The notes under the pieces are model-generated. The model had not been told where the DNA came from and made no database searches. It saw nothing but the letters and a program-made list of their open reading frames with translations. DNA of 64,000 nt from Phoronis australis (taxonomy: Eukaryota > Phoronida > Phoronidae), in contig NMRA01000007.1 in the NCBI GenBank assembly GCA_002633005.1, positions 1,846,569 through 1,910,568 on the forward strand, in the 5' to 3' direction. The position numbers and the translations under genes were made by a program. Positions 1 through 26,852 of this stretch are shown here, piece by piece (position 1 is the first letter of the stretch; each line of letters starts with the position of its first letter).

Positions 1-15839
<15,839 letters not shown>

Positions 15840-17439
15840 CAGTACCAAGGTTTATAGCTTTGTTGATAATGTTGAAAACGCTACATACACGTCGAGACTG
15901 AATAAAGGCTACACTAGCAATTGTGATAACATGCAGATGGTGAGGCGAGCTACAACATGCAACAGATGAAGGTTTTTGTCGGACATTTGCTCAGTGGGAA
16001 TAGACACAAGATGTTGAGAACTTTTACGTTTTCTTATAGTAGAGGTATATGAATTCTGAACATTATTTGATATTGTGTCTGTGTTTTGTTGATCTATGAC
16101 TAGTGCTGAAAGGATTAAGTTATATGGTGAAACTTTACAGGATTACCACGACTATATCTTAGATCAGTAGACGCAATAACTGTGGGAAAATACAAACATT
16201 CGTATTTATTATCACTTTGGAACATTTTTATTCATTTAGCATCATGAAAATAAATCTACAGACACATTTCTCTAATACAAGATCATCAACATATAAATAA
16301 CATTGCCAGACTATTCAACCATGACCCAAAATTTAACTACCACCATAGAGAATTCTGTATACAACAGGTTTCAGTGTGGTCATAAGGAATTACATTTAAA
16401 TTTACAAAATTGTATACTAGATTGAATCACGATTGTGTAAATGGAACAAAATGTGCGCTTACCAAAAAGTTGATCAATTTTTGAGTCAAAAATCATCCTC
16501 TGATGAGTCTCGTTTTTGTACAGTGTTTGTCAGTGTGCTGGAAAATACCCCCATCAGTAAGACATCATGACCCCATCGAGGAACATCAAACTCGAGGCTG
16601 ACTTAAATTTTTTAGTTCATTCAAACACATGTTGACTTCTTTTTGCTTGAACAAGGGGCTATCCTCCACATGATACCAACCGCAGCAAAGTAGAATCTCT
16701 TACTAGTTGATACAAGTGAATACAACAAACTTTTCACATCAAAATGCTAAACACAAAAAAACTGACAGCTTTGTGCGCAGATAATAAAGGCATACCTACT
16801 CTACATCTACCATACAAGCAACTCCATTTTGAAGCTTATTGTTCGACTAGAAATAGGTAATAAGTCTGATTTTAAAGCAGCAAAAACCCTTCTCCTAATC
16901 CCTGGAACTATCCAGATTGCTTTTCCAGTCAATCACAATTCAAGTAGGATGATTGTTTAAGTAATTTTTACCGAACACAACTCAATAGAAAAGAAATATT
17001 TAATAACTCTGAACACTTGCCGTTTCAGTATGACTGTTCAAGACTTTGAGGTCAAAGAAAACGTACCAGAGTCTCCGATATTTCAAAATCACCACTCGCC
17101 TCATTCATCAATCTTCAGGGCGTTAGTGATCAATTATGCAATCGAGAGACTAAACAGCTGATGCTAATGCCTGATTACGTCATTTTAGATAATGAAAACA
17201 CCCTGTAATAACTATGGCACTAATGCTGGTTGACACAGCCAACTCAACCATAACACTGCAAGTGAACTGCAGGGTTCAACACTTGGACACTCACAGCTCA
17301 CTGCACACATGAGCATAGCACTGGTTTTGTCACGAAGTCCTCTCACAAAAGTCCTGGATTAACGAAGGTAGCGACCAAATGTTTGTGCTGCCTTAATCTC
17401 TAATAAATATGCACAACACATTATCCTTTCGTGAATAAA
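15840..17439. other. Tail-to-tail spacer between SEC23 and CHP1
   Basis: About 1.6 kb between two converging stop codons, without a supported gene. Plus-strand AATAAA motifs (15901, 16249) and minus-strand ones (TTTATT on plus at 16205-16210 and 16227-16232) overlap in range. The two 3' UTRs could therefore be long and overlap as natural antisense transcripts. Confidence 0.5.
15901..15906 (+). promoter_or_regulatory. Candidate SEC23 polyadenylation signal
   Basis: AATAAA lies 61 bases after the SEC23 stop codon. Another AATAAA occurs at 16249-16254, so longer 3' ends are possible. Confidence 0.4.
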
Positions 17440-20400
17440 TTAATGAAGAAACCTAATACTCATCTTCTGCTCTACATCCACTCTCTGCATGGCCTGCAAG
17501 ATAAGCAGACTATGAAAATATTACCACCATACTGCAACTAACCTTAAACAGAAAACGTTCTTCCCAGAAGCTGCCAACTGCAGGAGACACCACTAACAAA
17601 TTCATAGACAAGGTTTAGTACCCTCAGCCAGAAAGTAATTAATATCAAGCTAGGTATCCTAGCTAGCTTTGGCAGTCAAAGCCAAAATTTGAAGATGGCA
17701 CTTTCGCTAAATCTAAAGTCCTGTGTTTTAGTTCATGCAAAATAAAACACTCATCAAACTTGAATCAAAACTGACCAACTTCTAAGAACAATGAATATCA
17801 CTAGCAGTGCAATAAAACTTTTAGAATATTATCGTGTTTGCTTTGAAAAACTTAAATTTCAACTGTTTACCCAGTGTAATTGAACAAGCAGCAACATAAC
17901 GACCGAGATATAAGTTAAATATAAACACAAAGTGGGTCATTCAGATTCACAAACAATTGAAAATGAAGAATGCCTTACCTTACAGAATTCTTCAAAGGAG
18001 ATGGCCAGGTCCCCATCTGTGTCGGCTTCAGCAATTGTTCTGTCGGCTATACTCCCCAGCTGGTAAAAGAGAATGGCAATTATGCAGTGAGTCTTCACAC
18101 ATATAAACTCAAAAATTTGAAGTATGTTTTACATACAGAGCAGTTAAATAGTTCTTGAAAATGTCAAATACACGTACGTACTGTGCAAAGGAAGCACAGC
18201 ACAGGCACGTTCAATTAATATTTTGCACTTCATCAAAAAATTCAATCATTATTTAATGGATTACTGCATGACTTAAAGTTATGTAGGACTTTATTGACAG
18301 ATCTCTACATCAAGCCAAATATCTACAAAACCATAAAATTTAACTCAGCAAAAGTACACATCTTCTGAAAGAAGAAATTCTGTAAAATTTCATTTTTGAC
18401 AATCTGCCACTAATGAAGTCACTTGACATTGCTTTTGTACGAAAATTTAGCAAAAAAGAAAAGTACATTCATAGCAAAACAACAGGAACACTGATATGAT
18501 CAAATTTCGGCCATGCGCACATGTTAACGTGTAAACGCACCGACTAATGGCCCACTTAAACCTGAACACCACTGTTAAGTGTACAAATGAAGAGTCTGAC
18601 TCGATTTGCTGATACCAAAGGTGCACATTGCAAACTCACATACTGGCCAATGGTACAATTGGGGTTTGCATGAAAAGAAGCATAGCAGATTCTTTCCCAC
18701 TTCGCTTGATATCATGACAATAACCTGTTGCCACACACCAGGAATTCGCCCGAGGTTTGTAAGACCAAATGCTGGATTTCCACGGGCAGTGCTCTATAAT
18801 TAATGTGAGGTTACACAGCAAGATGGTGATTCTGTCCCACTTTTCTGCTAAGTTTGGAAATCCACAAGTGGCTTTTTGATAGAGTACAGCAATGTCAGGG
18901 CAGCAACAGGTGACTGCAGACACTGTACCTGCTCCTCCGAGATGTTGGCACCAACCATCATGTGCAAGACTGCCAGCAGCTCTTCTCGTGAGATCTTGTC
19001 GTCATTATCCAAGTCATACATTTTAAATGCAACTAGAATAAAATAGAAGATATCTAATGGCAACTGTTAAGAGTTCATCACTTACGAGACAAGCTGGAAT
19101 TTCAAATTAACACAGGGCAAACAGGATGAAAGTTCGAGCCATTGGCTTTTCACTCAGAATTTTGATACCAGGAAACAGCAACCGGTTGAGGACTACCACA
19201 GGACTGCCCTTTTCATACTCATCTGATTTAAGGGAGATAAACAGTTACATAATATGAAAAAGCTAGTCTCGAGGGCTTTGATAACGTAACAAATATCATG
19301 CTTGAAACAAAAAGTTAAATTTCCAGAGTTTAAACATAAAACGCTTAATGTCCAAAAGCAGGTAATGAAAATTTTGCAGAAGGCTCAATGCCTGAACGTC
19401 AGCTCCAGAAGACGGGGATGATCCACTCAGCTGGGCTGCTCACTAATGTCTTGGCCTCGCATCGTTTCAACCCATTTGACAAAATATTCGTAACCTGTAC
19501 TATATCTTATATACAGCTCAAAATCTCCAAAACACAAAGACTGTGCATGGCATTAAGAGATCGTCCATGGTAAAATATCACCAATTTCAAGCAAAAACAA
19601 CCGCCAAAATTCCACTTTAATAAATTTCTAAGGACTTCTAACATTGTTGAGAACATCAACAATTTTTCAAAATATTTTCAGTAGATTAAAAAAAATATGT
19701 TGAAAAATTGTTGAGATTTTACTGTAATTAAAATGGACTAATCGACATGATTTTGCAATGAAAATTGAACATTGGTAGCTTACACATCAACTTTTCACTC
19801 CTGGTATTCAGGGCATTTTCAACGTCCATCTTTTTCTTTGTGGGCCGGAAGCAAGCTAGAGTCTTCATGAACTGTTTGAAGTTCACCCGGTCTGTGTGAC
19901 TCTTTCTGAAAAGCAAAATTACAAAAGAATTTAAAAAGAACCCCAAACTGGTATTGACACAGTTTAAAGCTAGACTTGAAATGTAACAAATTTTCCAAAA
20001 TATGCATACTTACGAAGTTACTAGTTAATGATCATTACAAGGATAGTAAAAACCAAATGCTAAATAAACAGAGTTAGAACGAGATGATGATATTTGTGCT
20101 TTCTGACACAACAATCAACTTTTCCTTTATCACCAAGAAATTGGTCTCACGATGTTCATACTAGTCACATCATGGGCAATTTTTTTAGCTGGGAGAGAAC
20201 TTAGATTGTCATTGCTCGAGGTAAGGCTCTAATGGTTGGCTTGTCACAGAGGATCATTTTATGAGCAGTGCATGGTCTTGAGCAATAATAAAATCTCAGT
20301 TTTTCTACGAACCATTTCTCATCTGAGTAAGGAACAAACCGATACCAGTTTTACAGCTGCAGCAGTAAGCGGTATAAAAGAAGTTAGTTTACTCAATAGA

Positions 20401-23400
20401 ACAAGGGTTTACAGCATTATCTCACCAACTTAAGGAAAAATAACGGCCAAAATTGTGAGTGACCAGAAGTTTTCAGAATTGTGTGTAGCGGTAGGTATCA
20501 AACGAAACTTGAAAAAAAAAACAATGCAGACGGTCCAAAAGATAGACCAGACCCATTGCACAAAACACCGGATTTAAAACTCATGAAGACTCTTATGTAA
20601 ATATAGTCATTAGGATCTTGAACAAGGTGAAGTACTAAGTGTTATGTATCTTACATGAAAATATTGAAATATAAAATATCAGCTGTCAGCCATAGCTTAC
20701 TTTAAGTAACAAACAACATAATTATGACTTACCCTTCTTGAAAAAATGCATGCACAATTCTGTCTCCCAGTGGGTTGATTGCCAACTCTGGTATTCTGAT
20801 GAAATCTTCCCTCCTGGAGATAGAAATGGTACAAGTACACAAATGTCTGTTCACAGTTTGACGTGTTAAGCTTTCAACCATGAGTTTCATTACATATATG
20901 GTTATTCACACAAAGGATTGCCACTCAGGCCTTCATGCAGCGTACGTCCTGGGCGTCCAAATGGACGCCCCAGCACTAATATGGACGCCCTGGCAAGGAC
21001 GCCCAATGTATCATTTGGACGCCCACTGTCAATAGGAACCTTTCAAGTTTGGACACACACATTGTAATGATTACTAGGAAGCCTCTGAAGGCTCACAGTG
21101 GGGGCTCTTTTTCAAAGCAGGAAGAAATATACATTGTATATACTTTGTATATACAATGTTGCTATGCTCACACTTGGTTGATAGCATTGTAAAAGTCTTG
21201 GTCTACACCAATTTTTTATTAAAAATGCTCACTACAGAAGGCTGTTTTGTAAACTTAGATGAAAAACCTTGGTCTATGGATTTTTTTGTAAAAAAAATCT
21301 GTGTGTTTGGGGGGATTGCTGGGGATGGGGAGTTACGCGTCGGAATTATGGACGCCCTGGAATATTGGGAACCTCATTTTGGACACCCTATTTTCGAAAT
21401 CCTGGATGAAGGCCTGTTGCCACTCCAAATAGTATTCGTCAAAAGTGTTTTAAACGAAACTGACCAAACAAATACTCCTGTATGTAATACATGTTACACG
21501 AAGTAATATGTATATTACATGATGTAATAAATGTATTACACGATGTAATGTGTATAGTACATATATTACATGACGCAATGTTTACAAGTAAACTTATCAG
21601 AACCTTCATACATCATTCTTCTCTTAAGTGACCACATTCATCAATCCAAGTTTTACGTCACTGTGTAACAACAAAAAACAATCAACATAATTACAAATGT
21701 ACATGAAGACATCCACTCACTCTTAACATTTCTGGTAGCAGACAAAACACAATGTCGTTTCCCTTTAAACTAGGCTCTTATAGCAAGGTTTTGGCTTTTT
21801 AAAGCCAACTTACACTCACGTTTTGAGATATATACTTGCTCGACATCAAATGTACATTCAAATTTACAGCAGCATTGATAGTTTCTCTGTCATTTATAGT
21901 GGTACTTACCCTAGTGTTCCATTGTTTCCTTTGTCAAGACTAGTGAAGCGACTGTACAGACGAACAATCTGATTTCTAGAGACTGAAAAACAATACATGG
22001 AATTTAAATCTAACGTCACGCGACTGAATTACCCATGGAGATTAAAAAATACATTAGTAAAAAATCTCTCGAGTTGAGGACAAAAATGTGGTGGAAAAGT
22101 GAAATTCTATTTTCTCACATTTCTGACAAAAGTCTTTTCATTAGATTATGGTCAGAACATTATACACATACATAGTTGGTTAAGAAGCAGGACATCAGTC
22201 TTGATGTTCACATGTTGCTGTCTACCATATTTATGGCTTCGTCTTCAATGAAGGCACCAGTGCCAGTTTGGATGAAACAGTCCCAAATAGGGAGCAAACT
22301 AAGTTCCCTAAAATATCTGCATATTTGTGGACTTGTGAAAACACTGAGTCACCTTTCTTATGCTGTTTGAGTATCATTACTAAGCCAATTTTTGGATTTA
22401 ATACAAATCGAGAGTGAACTCTACGTAAAGTTCTCCATTATTGAAAATAAGTAGGGATCCTTTCATGCGACGCCCCTAGTTTAAGGACAAAGTCCCTAAT
22501 TATTTTTATTGAATTATGGGCTCAGGTTTTAGTTATATTATTAGACAATGTCATCAGACAAACAGCAGCTCATAATGAAGATAAAATGAAAGAAAAAATT
22601 TTACATTTGTGAGTAAATAATGAAACAAATACGCAGATTTAGGTCACTTAATAGAGTCCCTATTAGTGACTGTTTCGTGTAACCGGCTACTGAGCGCCAT
22701 GAGGAAATTTGACACTAATGTGACTAATGTTAATTTGCACAGAACTTTATAAAAAATTGTTAATGTCTTTAAAAGTAAGCATTTGGCTAACTGAAGTGTA
22801 TGTATTCACTCATTGTTTCCGCCACAATACTTGAATATCCGTTAATTATTCCAGTCAATCAACTTAGCAGGAGACTCGGAGGTCACAGTCAGTGAAAGGT
22901 TTCAGCTCAGTCATGCTAAATAGTACAATGCATTTCCTTGTTAACTATTGTCTGTACTCGGTTATATAAGAAATTAGTCATTGAAGCTAGCAGCATGACA
23001 TATGTCAGATGAATACACATAAACTGTACATAACACATCCTGCTTTGATGTTACTCACCACTGAAAACCGTAATATCCTTTCTGTTTCATGATTTAATGT
23101 TATGTGACAGGTAATGGTATAAAGTGAGTTTAACAAACACTGAGCAGGTGATAAAAAATGTGAACCTTTATTGACAGACCTACCAGGTAACAATCAAAAA
23201 CAGTGTCCAGATTTAAGACTGATACACAACTCAAACTACCATCTTCACATCTCACTTTCCAAATGGAATTATAGTAACTGCATGATTGTCAGCAAATAAC
23301 GCTCTTCTCTAGTTACTGTCAGTTTTGACTATTAGACTATTCCCATCTCAGAAAACCATATCTCTGTCTCACGTGACGTACAGTTGCTTAGCATTCCACG

Positions 23401-26400
23401 AGGATATGGTCAATACCTCCTCAGGTTTCTCATGTCGGACAGCACCCACAATTTCAGCCACGTCACCAACGTAAAATGGCCGGTTGATCGATTCGCTCAC
23501 ATGCGTCGAACAATATGGCGCGTTCGACTCCAGGAGCAGACGATTCCGCGGAATAGCTCTAACCGCACGCAATTGTTCTTCCTTAAAGGACTTCACAGTT
23601 GATGTCAGACCGAAGAAGCAGTTCGGCAGTTGCTCTATCCAGTGTTCCAAAACACTTTCATTGCCGTCAAATGAGACAAGGTGAATGTTCTTACCACGGA
23701 CACAGTGTTTTCTGATTAATCTTACGCAGGTGCTGTGAGCAGTGAAAGCATTACTCGCTGTGGACCGAACACGCACCATCAACACCTGACTGTAATTGCA
23801 GAGTACATCTTTGATCCATGTCTCTAAAATACGCTCAAACGCACTGGTCTGCGATTCCCACTGATCTGAAGGTAGGGTAAAGTCCAAGCCGATTTCACCA
23901 AGACAATGGACTCGCCCGTTGTCCATCAACTTGGCAAACTTTGGCCAAAATGAATCGGCAAGCAAATCGTAATGATCAGACTTCACCCCAAGAGCAACCC
24001 TCCACTTTGGATCAGCTGGGTATTCGATGTCATCGTAGAATTCGGGATCACAGAACACGGCAACTGCGCCAATTAAGTTAATGGGAAACGAAGCTGGCAC
24101 CACACTGCTTTCATCCAGGACATCGTAAACTGTTTTGTGAGTTGGATTATGCCATAACGCTCGCTTCAGTCGACTGAGATAGAAAAGGCAGTCAAAACCA
24201 TCTGTAGAGAGTGGAAGATCTGGCAAGTCCTCGAGGGTGTTAACAACAACTACTGGACTTTCTGGAGATGATGGTGGAGGGTCAACAATGTGTTGCTGCA
24301 GGTCTCGTTGAATGTGCTCAAGAACATTCAAGTAGTCTTTATGACACTTTCCAAGAAAGGCCAAGTAATCATCATAGTTTTTGGATTTGAGTTTATACAT
24401 GACAAACAAGAATACTCGCCAATGTAGCAAACAAGCTGGATGATTCAACCTTGGTCTCATTGTAAATTTAACATTCTCTATTAAACGCCATTTGATGGAC
24501 TTAAGCATTTCGCGCATAGCTTTTTCTCTCTCTCCAGAGATGGCAATCCTCCCATCAGGTAGCATGTTTTTTCTCATAGAAGGGTCATTGACATAAGCAT
24601 TCAGTCTGTACAATGATTTGGAACCGGTCAATTTCTCGGAAAGAAACTGCAAATTTCTAAACCGTAGCACATGCAGCTGCTTTACGTTAAACAATTCCGT
24701 TGTTTCATTTCCTTGAAACAACCTAGGAAAATGTTTCTTGTACACATGGCTCTTGATATGACGAGATGAGTAAGTACACCCTGGGGCAGGACATCGACTT
24801 CGCTTCCGCTCCTTCACAGGAGGAACCCAAATGTCCGCGCTCACTGACAGGTCTCCTCCCACACCAACTGACTCGACCAACTCTTTCCAGGGCATAACTT
24901 CCTTATCAAGCCAATCATTATCAAAAATTGCTCTTGCCTCTTTCCGAAATTCAACAATCCAGTCTTCTTCCTGGCTGTCATAAGCCCATCTAACTTGTGC
25001 TAAAGCCAGTCTTTGTTTAAGATGGTAGTTAATATCTGCTGACTTAAGCTTGGATATCAGTTCATCAACTGGATACAATGTCTTATCAAGAACAGCAGTC
25101 TTCACTTCGTCACAACACCAATCGCTGTTGGGAGTGCCTACAAGATAACCAAGAAGCACACGCTCAGAAATCCAACAAAGAGTCCCAACGAGAACTCAGT
25201 AATCCTGAACNTTTCTCTCTCTCCAGAGATGGCAATCCTCCCATCAGGTAGCATATTTTTTCTCATAGAAGGGTCATTGACATACGCATTCAGTCTGTAC
25301 AATGATTTGGAACCGGTCAATTTCTCGGAAAGAAACTGCAAGTTTCTAAACCGTAGCACATGCAGCTGCTTTACGTTAAACAATTCCGTTGTTTCATTTC
25401 CTTGAAACAACCTAGGAAAATGCTTCTTGTACACATGGCTCTTGATATGACGAGATGAGTAAGTACACCCCGGGGCAGGACATCGACTTCGCTTCCGCTC
25501 CTTCACAGGAGGAACCCAAATGTCCGCGCTCACTGACAGGTCTCCTCCCACACCAACTGACTCGACCAACTCTTTCCAGGACATAACTTCCTTGTCAAGC
25601 CAATCATTATCAAAAATTGCTCTTGCCTCTTTCCGAAATTCAACAATCCAGTCTTCTTCCTGGCTGTCATAAGCCCATCTAACTTGTGCTAAAGCCAGTC
25701 TTTGTTTAAGATGGTAGTTAATATCTGCTGACTTAAGCTTGGATATCAGTTCATCAACTGGATACAATGTCTTATCAAGAACAGCAGTCTTCACTTCGTC
25801 ACAACACCAATCGCTGTTGGGAGTGCCTACAAGATAACCAAGAAGCACACGCTCAGAAATCCAACAAAGAGTCCCAACGAGAACTCAGTAATCCTGAACA
25901 CATGCAGAGAATTCAGACCAATACAGATCCTTTGATGGAATCATCCTCAGCAAAGTCTTCTATTCTTGGCTCTTTTGCATCCATGGTTTTCTTGTCCTAT
26001 CTTGTCCAATTGGAGTTCAAATCATTCATTTCATATTAGAGTCTGACTACAGAAAAACACAAAAACTGCTAATGGGTTGAATCAATTAATGAGAAAACAC
26101 AACCTTATTACTGACAATATTAATTCAAATTGCAGACAAAAGTCAGAGCAATATTTGTTCCGAAACGGTGCATCATTTTCATCTACAACGTAGCAGTACC
26201 AACAGATTACAAAATCAGAAAGATAGTTGCCATGGAAGTAGATAAGTACCATATATACCAGAATTCTGTGCAACATTATGTACAAAACTGATTTTGAGTT
26301 TAATCAATCACTGAATAAAAGTAATGCATGTTATTAAGTGGAGGAAACTGGTTTTCAAAATCACAGACAAAAATATGTGACTCAAATATTACCTAAGCTC

Positions 26401-26852
26401 CAAAAAGATAGGAGCTGTATGCATTTAAATTTTGTCATTGCTTCTAGATTTTAAGGAACTTGAGATCTATGGAAATATAAGTTTGGAATAGGTATATCTT
26501 AGATTAGAATGCATCTACACATATGTTATGACTGGTAACAATCATGAGACTGTGACAAGCCTGGGACTGGAAGACACTTTTGTCAAGATGTTAACAATTG
26601 TAATGCTGTTTGCATCTGAAGATATTGCATCTGGTTACATGTGAGGATAATCTGAGTGGATCTCACTAACATAATGCGACAGTGTTGGCTCAAGTTATGA
26701 CATTTGAGGAAGTCGGACTCTTAGACTTGTTAGTCTGTCTGTTAGTCCAGAGGAGCGGAAACCCGTCTTTGCAACAAAAACTTACAGCCCGTTTCTCGCT
26801 GAATTTCATCTATTTCTTCGTCTTGAAGTTGTATTGAAGCTTTAGAACCCAT
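17440..26852 (-). CDS. CHP1: CHP1, calcineurin B homologous protein 1
   Basis: CHP1 is an N-myristoylated EF-hand protein that binds Na+/H+ exchangers and acts in membrane traffic. Coding exons in transcript order: 26852-26786, 21982-21910, 20813-20733, 19905-19784, 19032-18929, 18059-17979, 17493-17440. Phases agree and give 193 aa, against 195 in human. Seen: start MGSKAS, a myristoylation signal with Gly2; degenerate first two EF-hands (around TSLDKGNNGTL and HTDRVNFKQF); two intact Ca2+-binding loops, DLDNDDKISREE in exon 5 and DTDGDLAISFEE in exon 6; C-terminus DVEQKMSIRFLH, almost the same as in vertebrates. Intron 1 (4.8 kb) contains a TatD-like gene on the same strand. Intron 2 holds a hAT-type transposon. 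CHP1 and NDUFAF1 are head to head, 2.5 kb apart. Confidence 0.96.
20918..21424 (+). mobile_element. Non-autonomous hAT-type transposon, copy 1
   Basis: The element proper is 20926-21416 (491 bp). Terminal inverted repeats are CAGGCCTTCATGCAG on the left and the complement of CTGGATGAAGGCCTG on the right (14 of 15 match). It is flanked by a perfect 8-bp duplication, TTGCCACT, at 20918-20925 and 21417-21424. An 8-bp target duplication and CAG-starting ends fit the hAT superfamily. The inside is repetitive (GGACGCCC motifs, a palindromic TATACATTGTATATAC segment) and encodes no transposase. The 116-aa open frame at 21156 is therefore not taken as a gene. It lies in intron 2 of CHP1. Confidence 0.9.
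21484..21580. repeat. Palindromic ATTACA/TGTAAT cluster
   Basis: Short repeats of TGTAATAC, GTATTACA, CATGTAAT and related words alternate on both strands over about 95 bp just beyond the hAT element. It could fold into several small hairpins. No function is evident. Confidence 0.6.
23369..25159 (-). CDS. TatD-like protein with N-terminal zinc finger, likely pseudoenzyme
   Basis: A 596-codon open frame inside CHP1 intron 1, on the same strand. Residues 123-143 form a C2H2-like finger (C123-x4-C128, H138-x4-H143) after a basic KERKRSR stretch. Residues about 318-596 align with the TatD metal-dependent hydrolase fold: GEIGLDF at 421-427 and LLLESNAPY at 541-549 are recognisable TatD signatures. 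Most metal ligands appear changed: the usual HxH reads LFY (325-327), GVHP reads GVKS (391-394), the IH-x-R strand reads VRVR (464 for His), HCFxG reads VSFDG (495-499), and the ETDAPY aspartate is N546. Hence probably no nuclease activity. The first residues (MLLGYLVG) look like intron; a 3' splice site TTGTAG just before GTPNSDW suggests an upstream exon. A candidate start, MDAKEPRIEDFAEDDSIK, is readable on the minus strand at about 25983-25930, but its phase does not join cleanly. Confidence 0.75.
   Translation of the reverse strand: MLLGYLVGTPNSDWCCDEVKTAVLDKTLYPVDELISKLKSADINYHLKQRLALAQVRWAYDSQEEDWIVEFRKEARAIFDNDWLDKEVMPWKELVESVGVGGDLSVSADIWVPPVKERKRSRCPAPGCTYSSRHIKSHVYKKHFPRLFQGNETTELFNVKQLHVLRFRNLQFLSEKLTGSKSLYRLNAYVNDPSMRKNMLPDGRIAISGEREKAMREMLKSIKWRLIENVKFTMRPRLNHPACLLHWRVFLFVMYKLKSKNYDDYLAFLGKCHKDYLNVLEHIQRDLQQHIVDPPPSSPESPVVVVNTLEDLPDLPLSTDGFDCLFYLSRLKRALWHNPTHKTVYDVLDESSVVPASFPINLIGAVAVFCDPEFYDDIEYPADPKWRVALGVKSDHYDLLADSFWPKFAKLMDNGRVHCLGEIGLDFTLPSDQWESQTSAFERILETWIKDVLCNYSQVLMVRVRSTASNAFTAHSTCVRLIRKHCVRGKNIHLVSFDGNESVLEHWIEQLPNCFFGLTSTVKSFKEEQLRAVRAIPRNRLLLESNAPYCSTHVSESINRPFYVGDVAEIVGAVRHEKPEEVLTISSWNAKQLYVT
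25212..25899 (-). pseudogene. Second partial copy of the TatD-like gene, probable assembly duplicate
   Basis: These 688 bp repeat 24523-25210 with no length difference and 7 substitutions by my reading. The copy covers about the first 213 codons. It begins immediately after the N at 25211, and the upstream copy ends immediately before that N. One residue differs (P90 against S). About 1% divergence, equal length and an N at the joint are what two haplotypes joined end to end would produce. A true recent tandem duplication is possible but less likely. Confidence 0.8.

Noticed and set aside
21156-21506. 116-codon frame and its relative at 30198-30506 as a transposase fragment
   Set aside because: Both lie in the hAT-type elements, but the peptides do not resemble a transposase, and the two copies are disrupted differently. 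Treated as non-coding element sequence.
25138-25159. MLLGYLVG as the true N-terminus of the TatD-like protein
   Set aside because: It overlaps a good 3' splice site (CTTGGTTATCTTGTAG) and has no good start context; an upstream exon is more likely.
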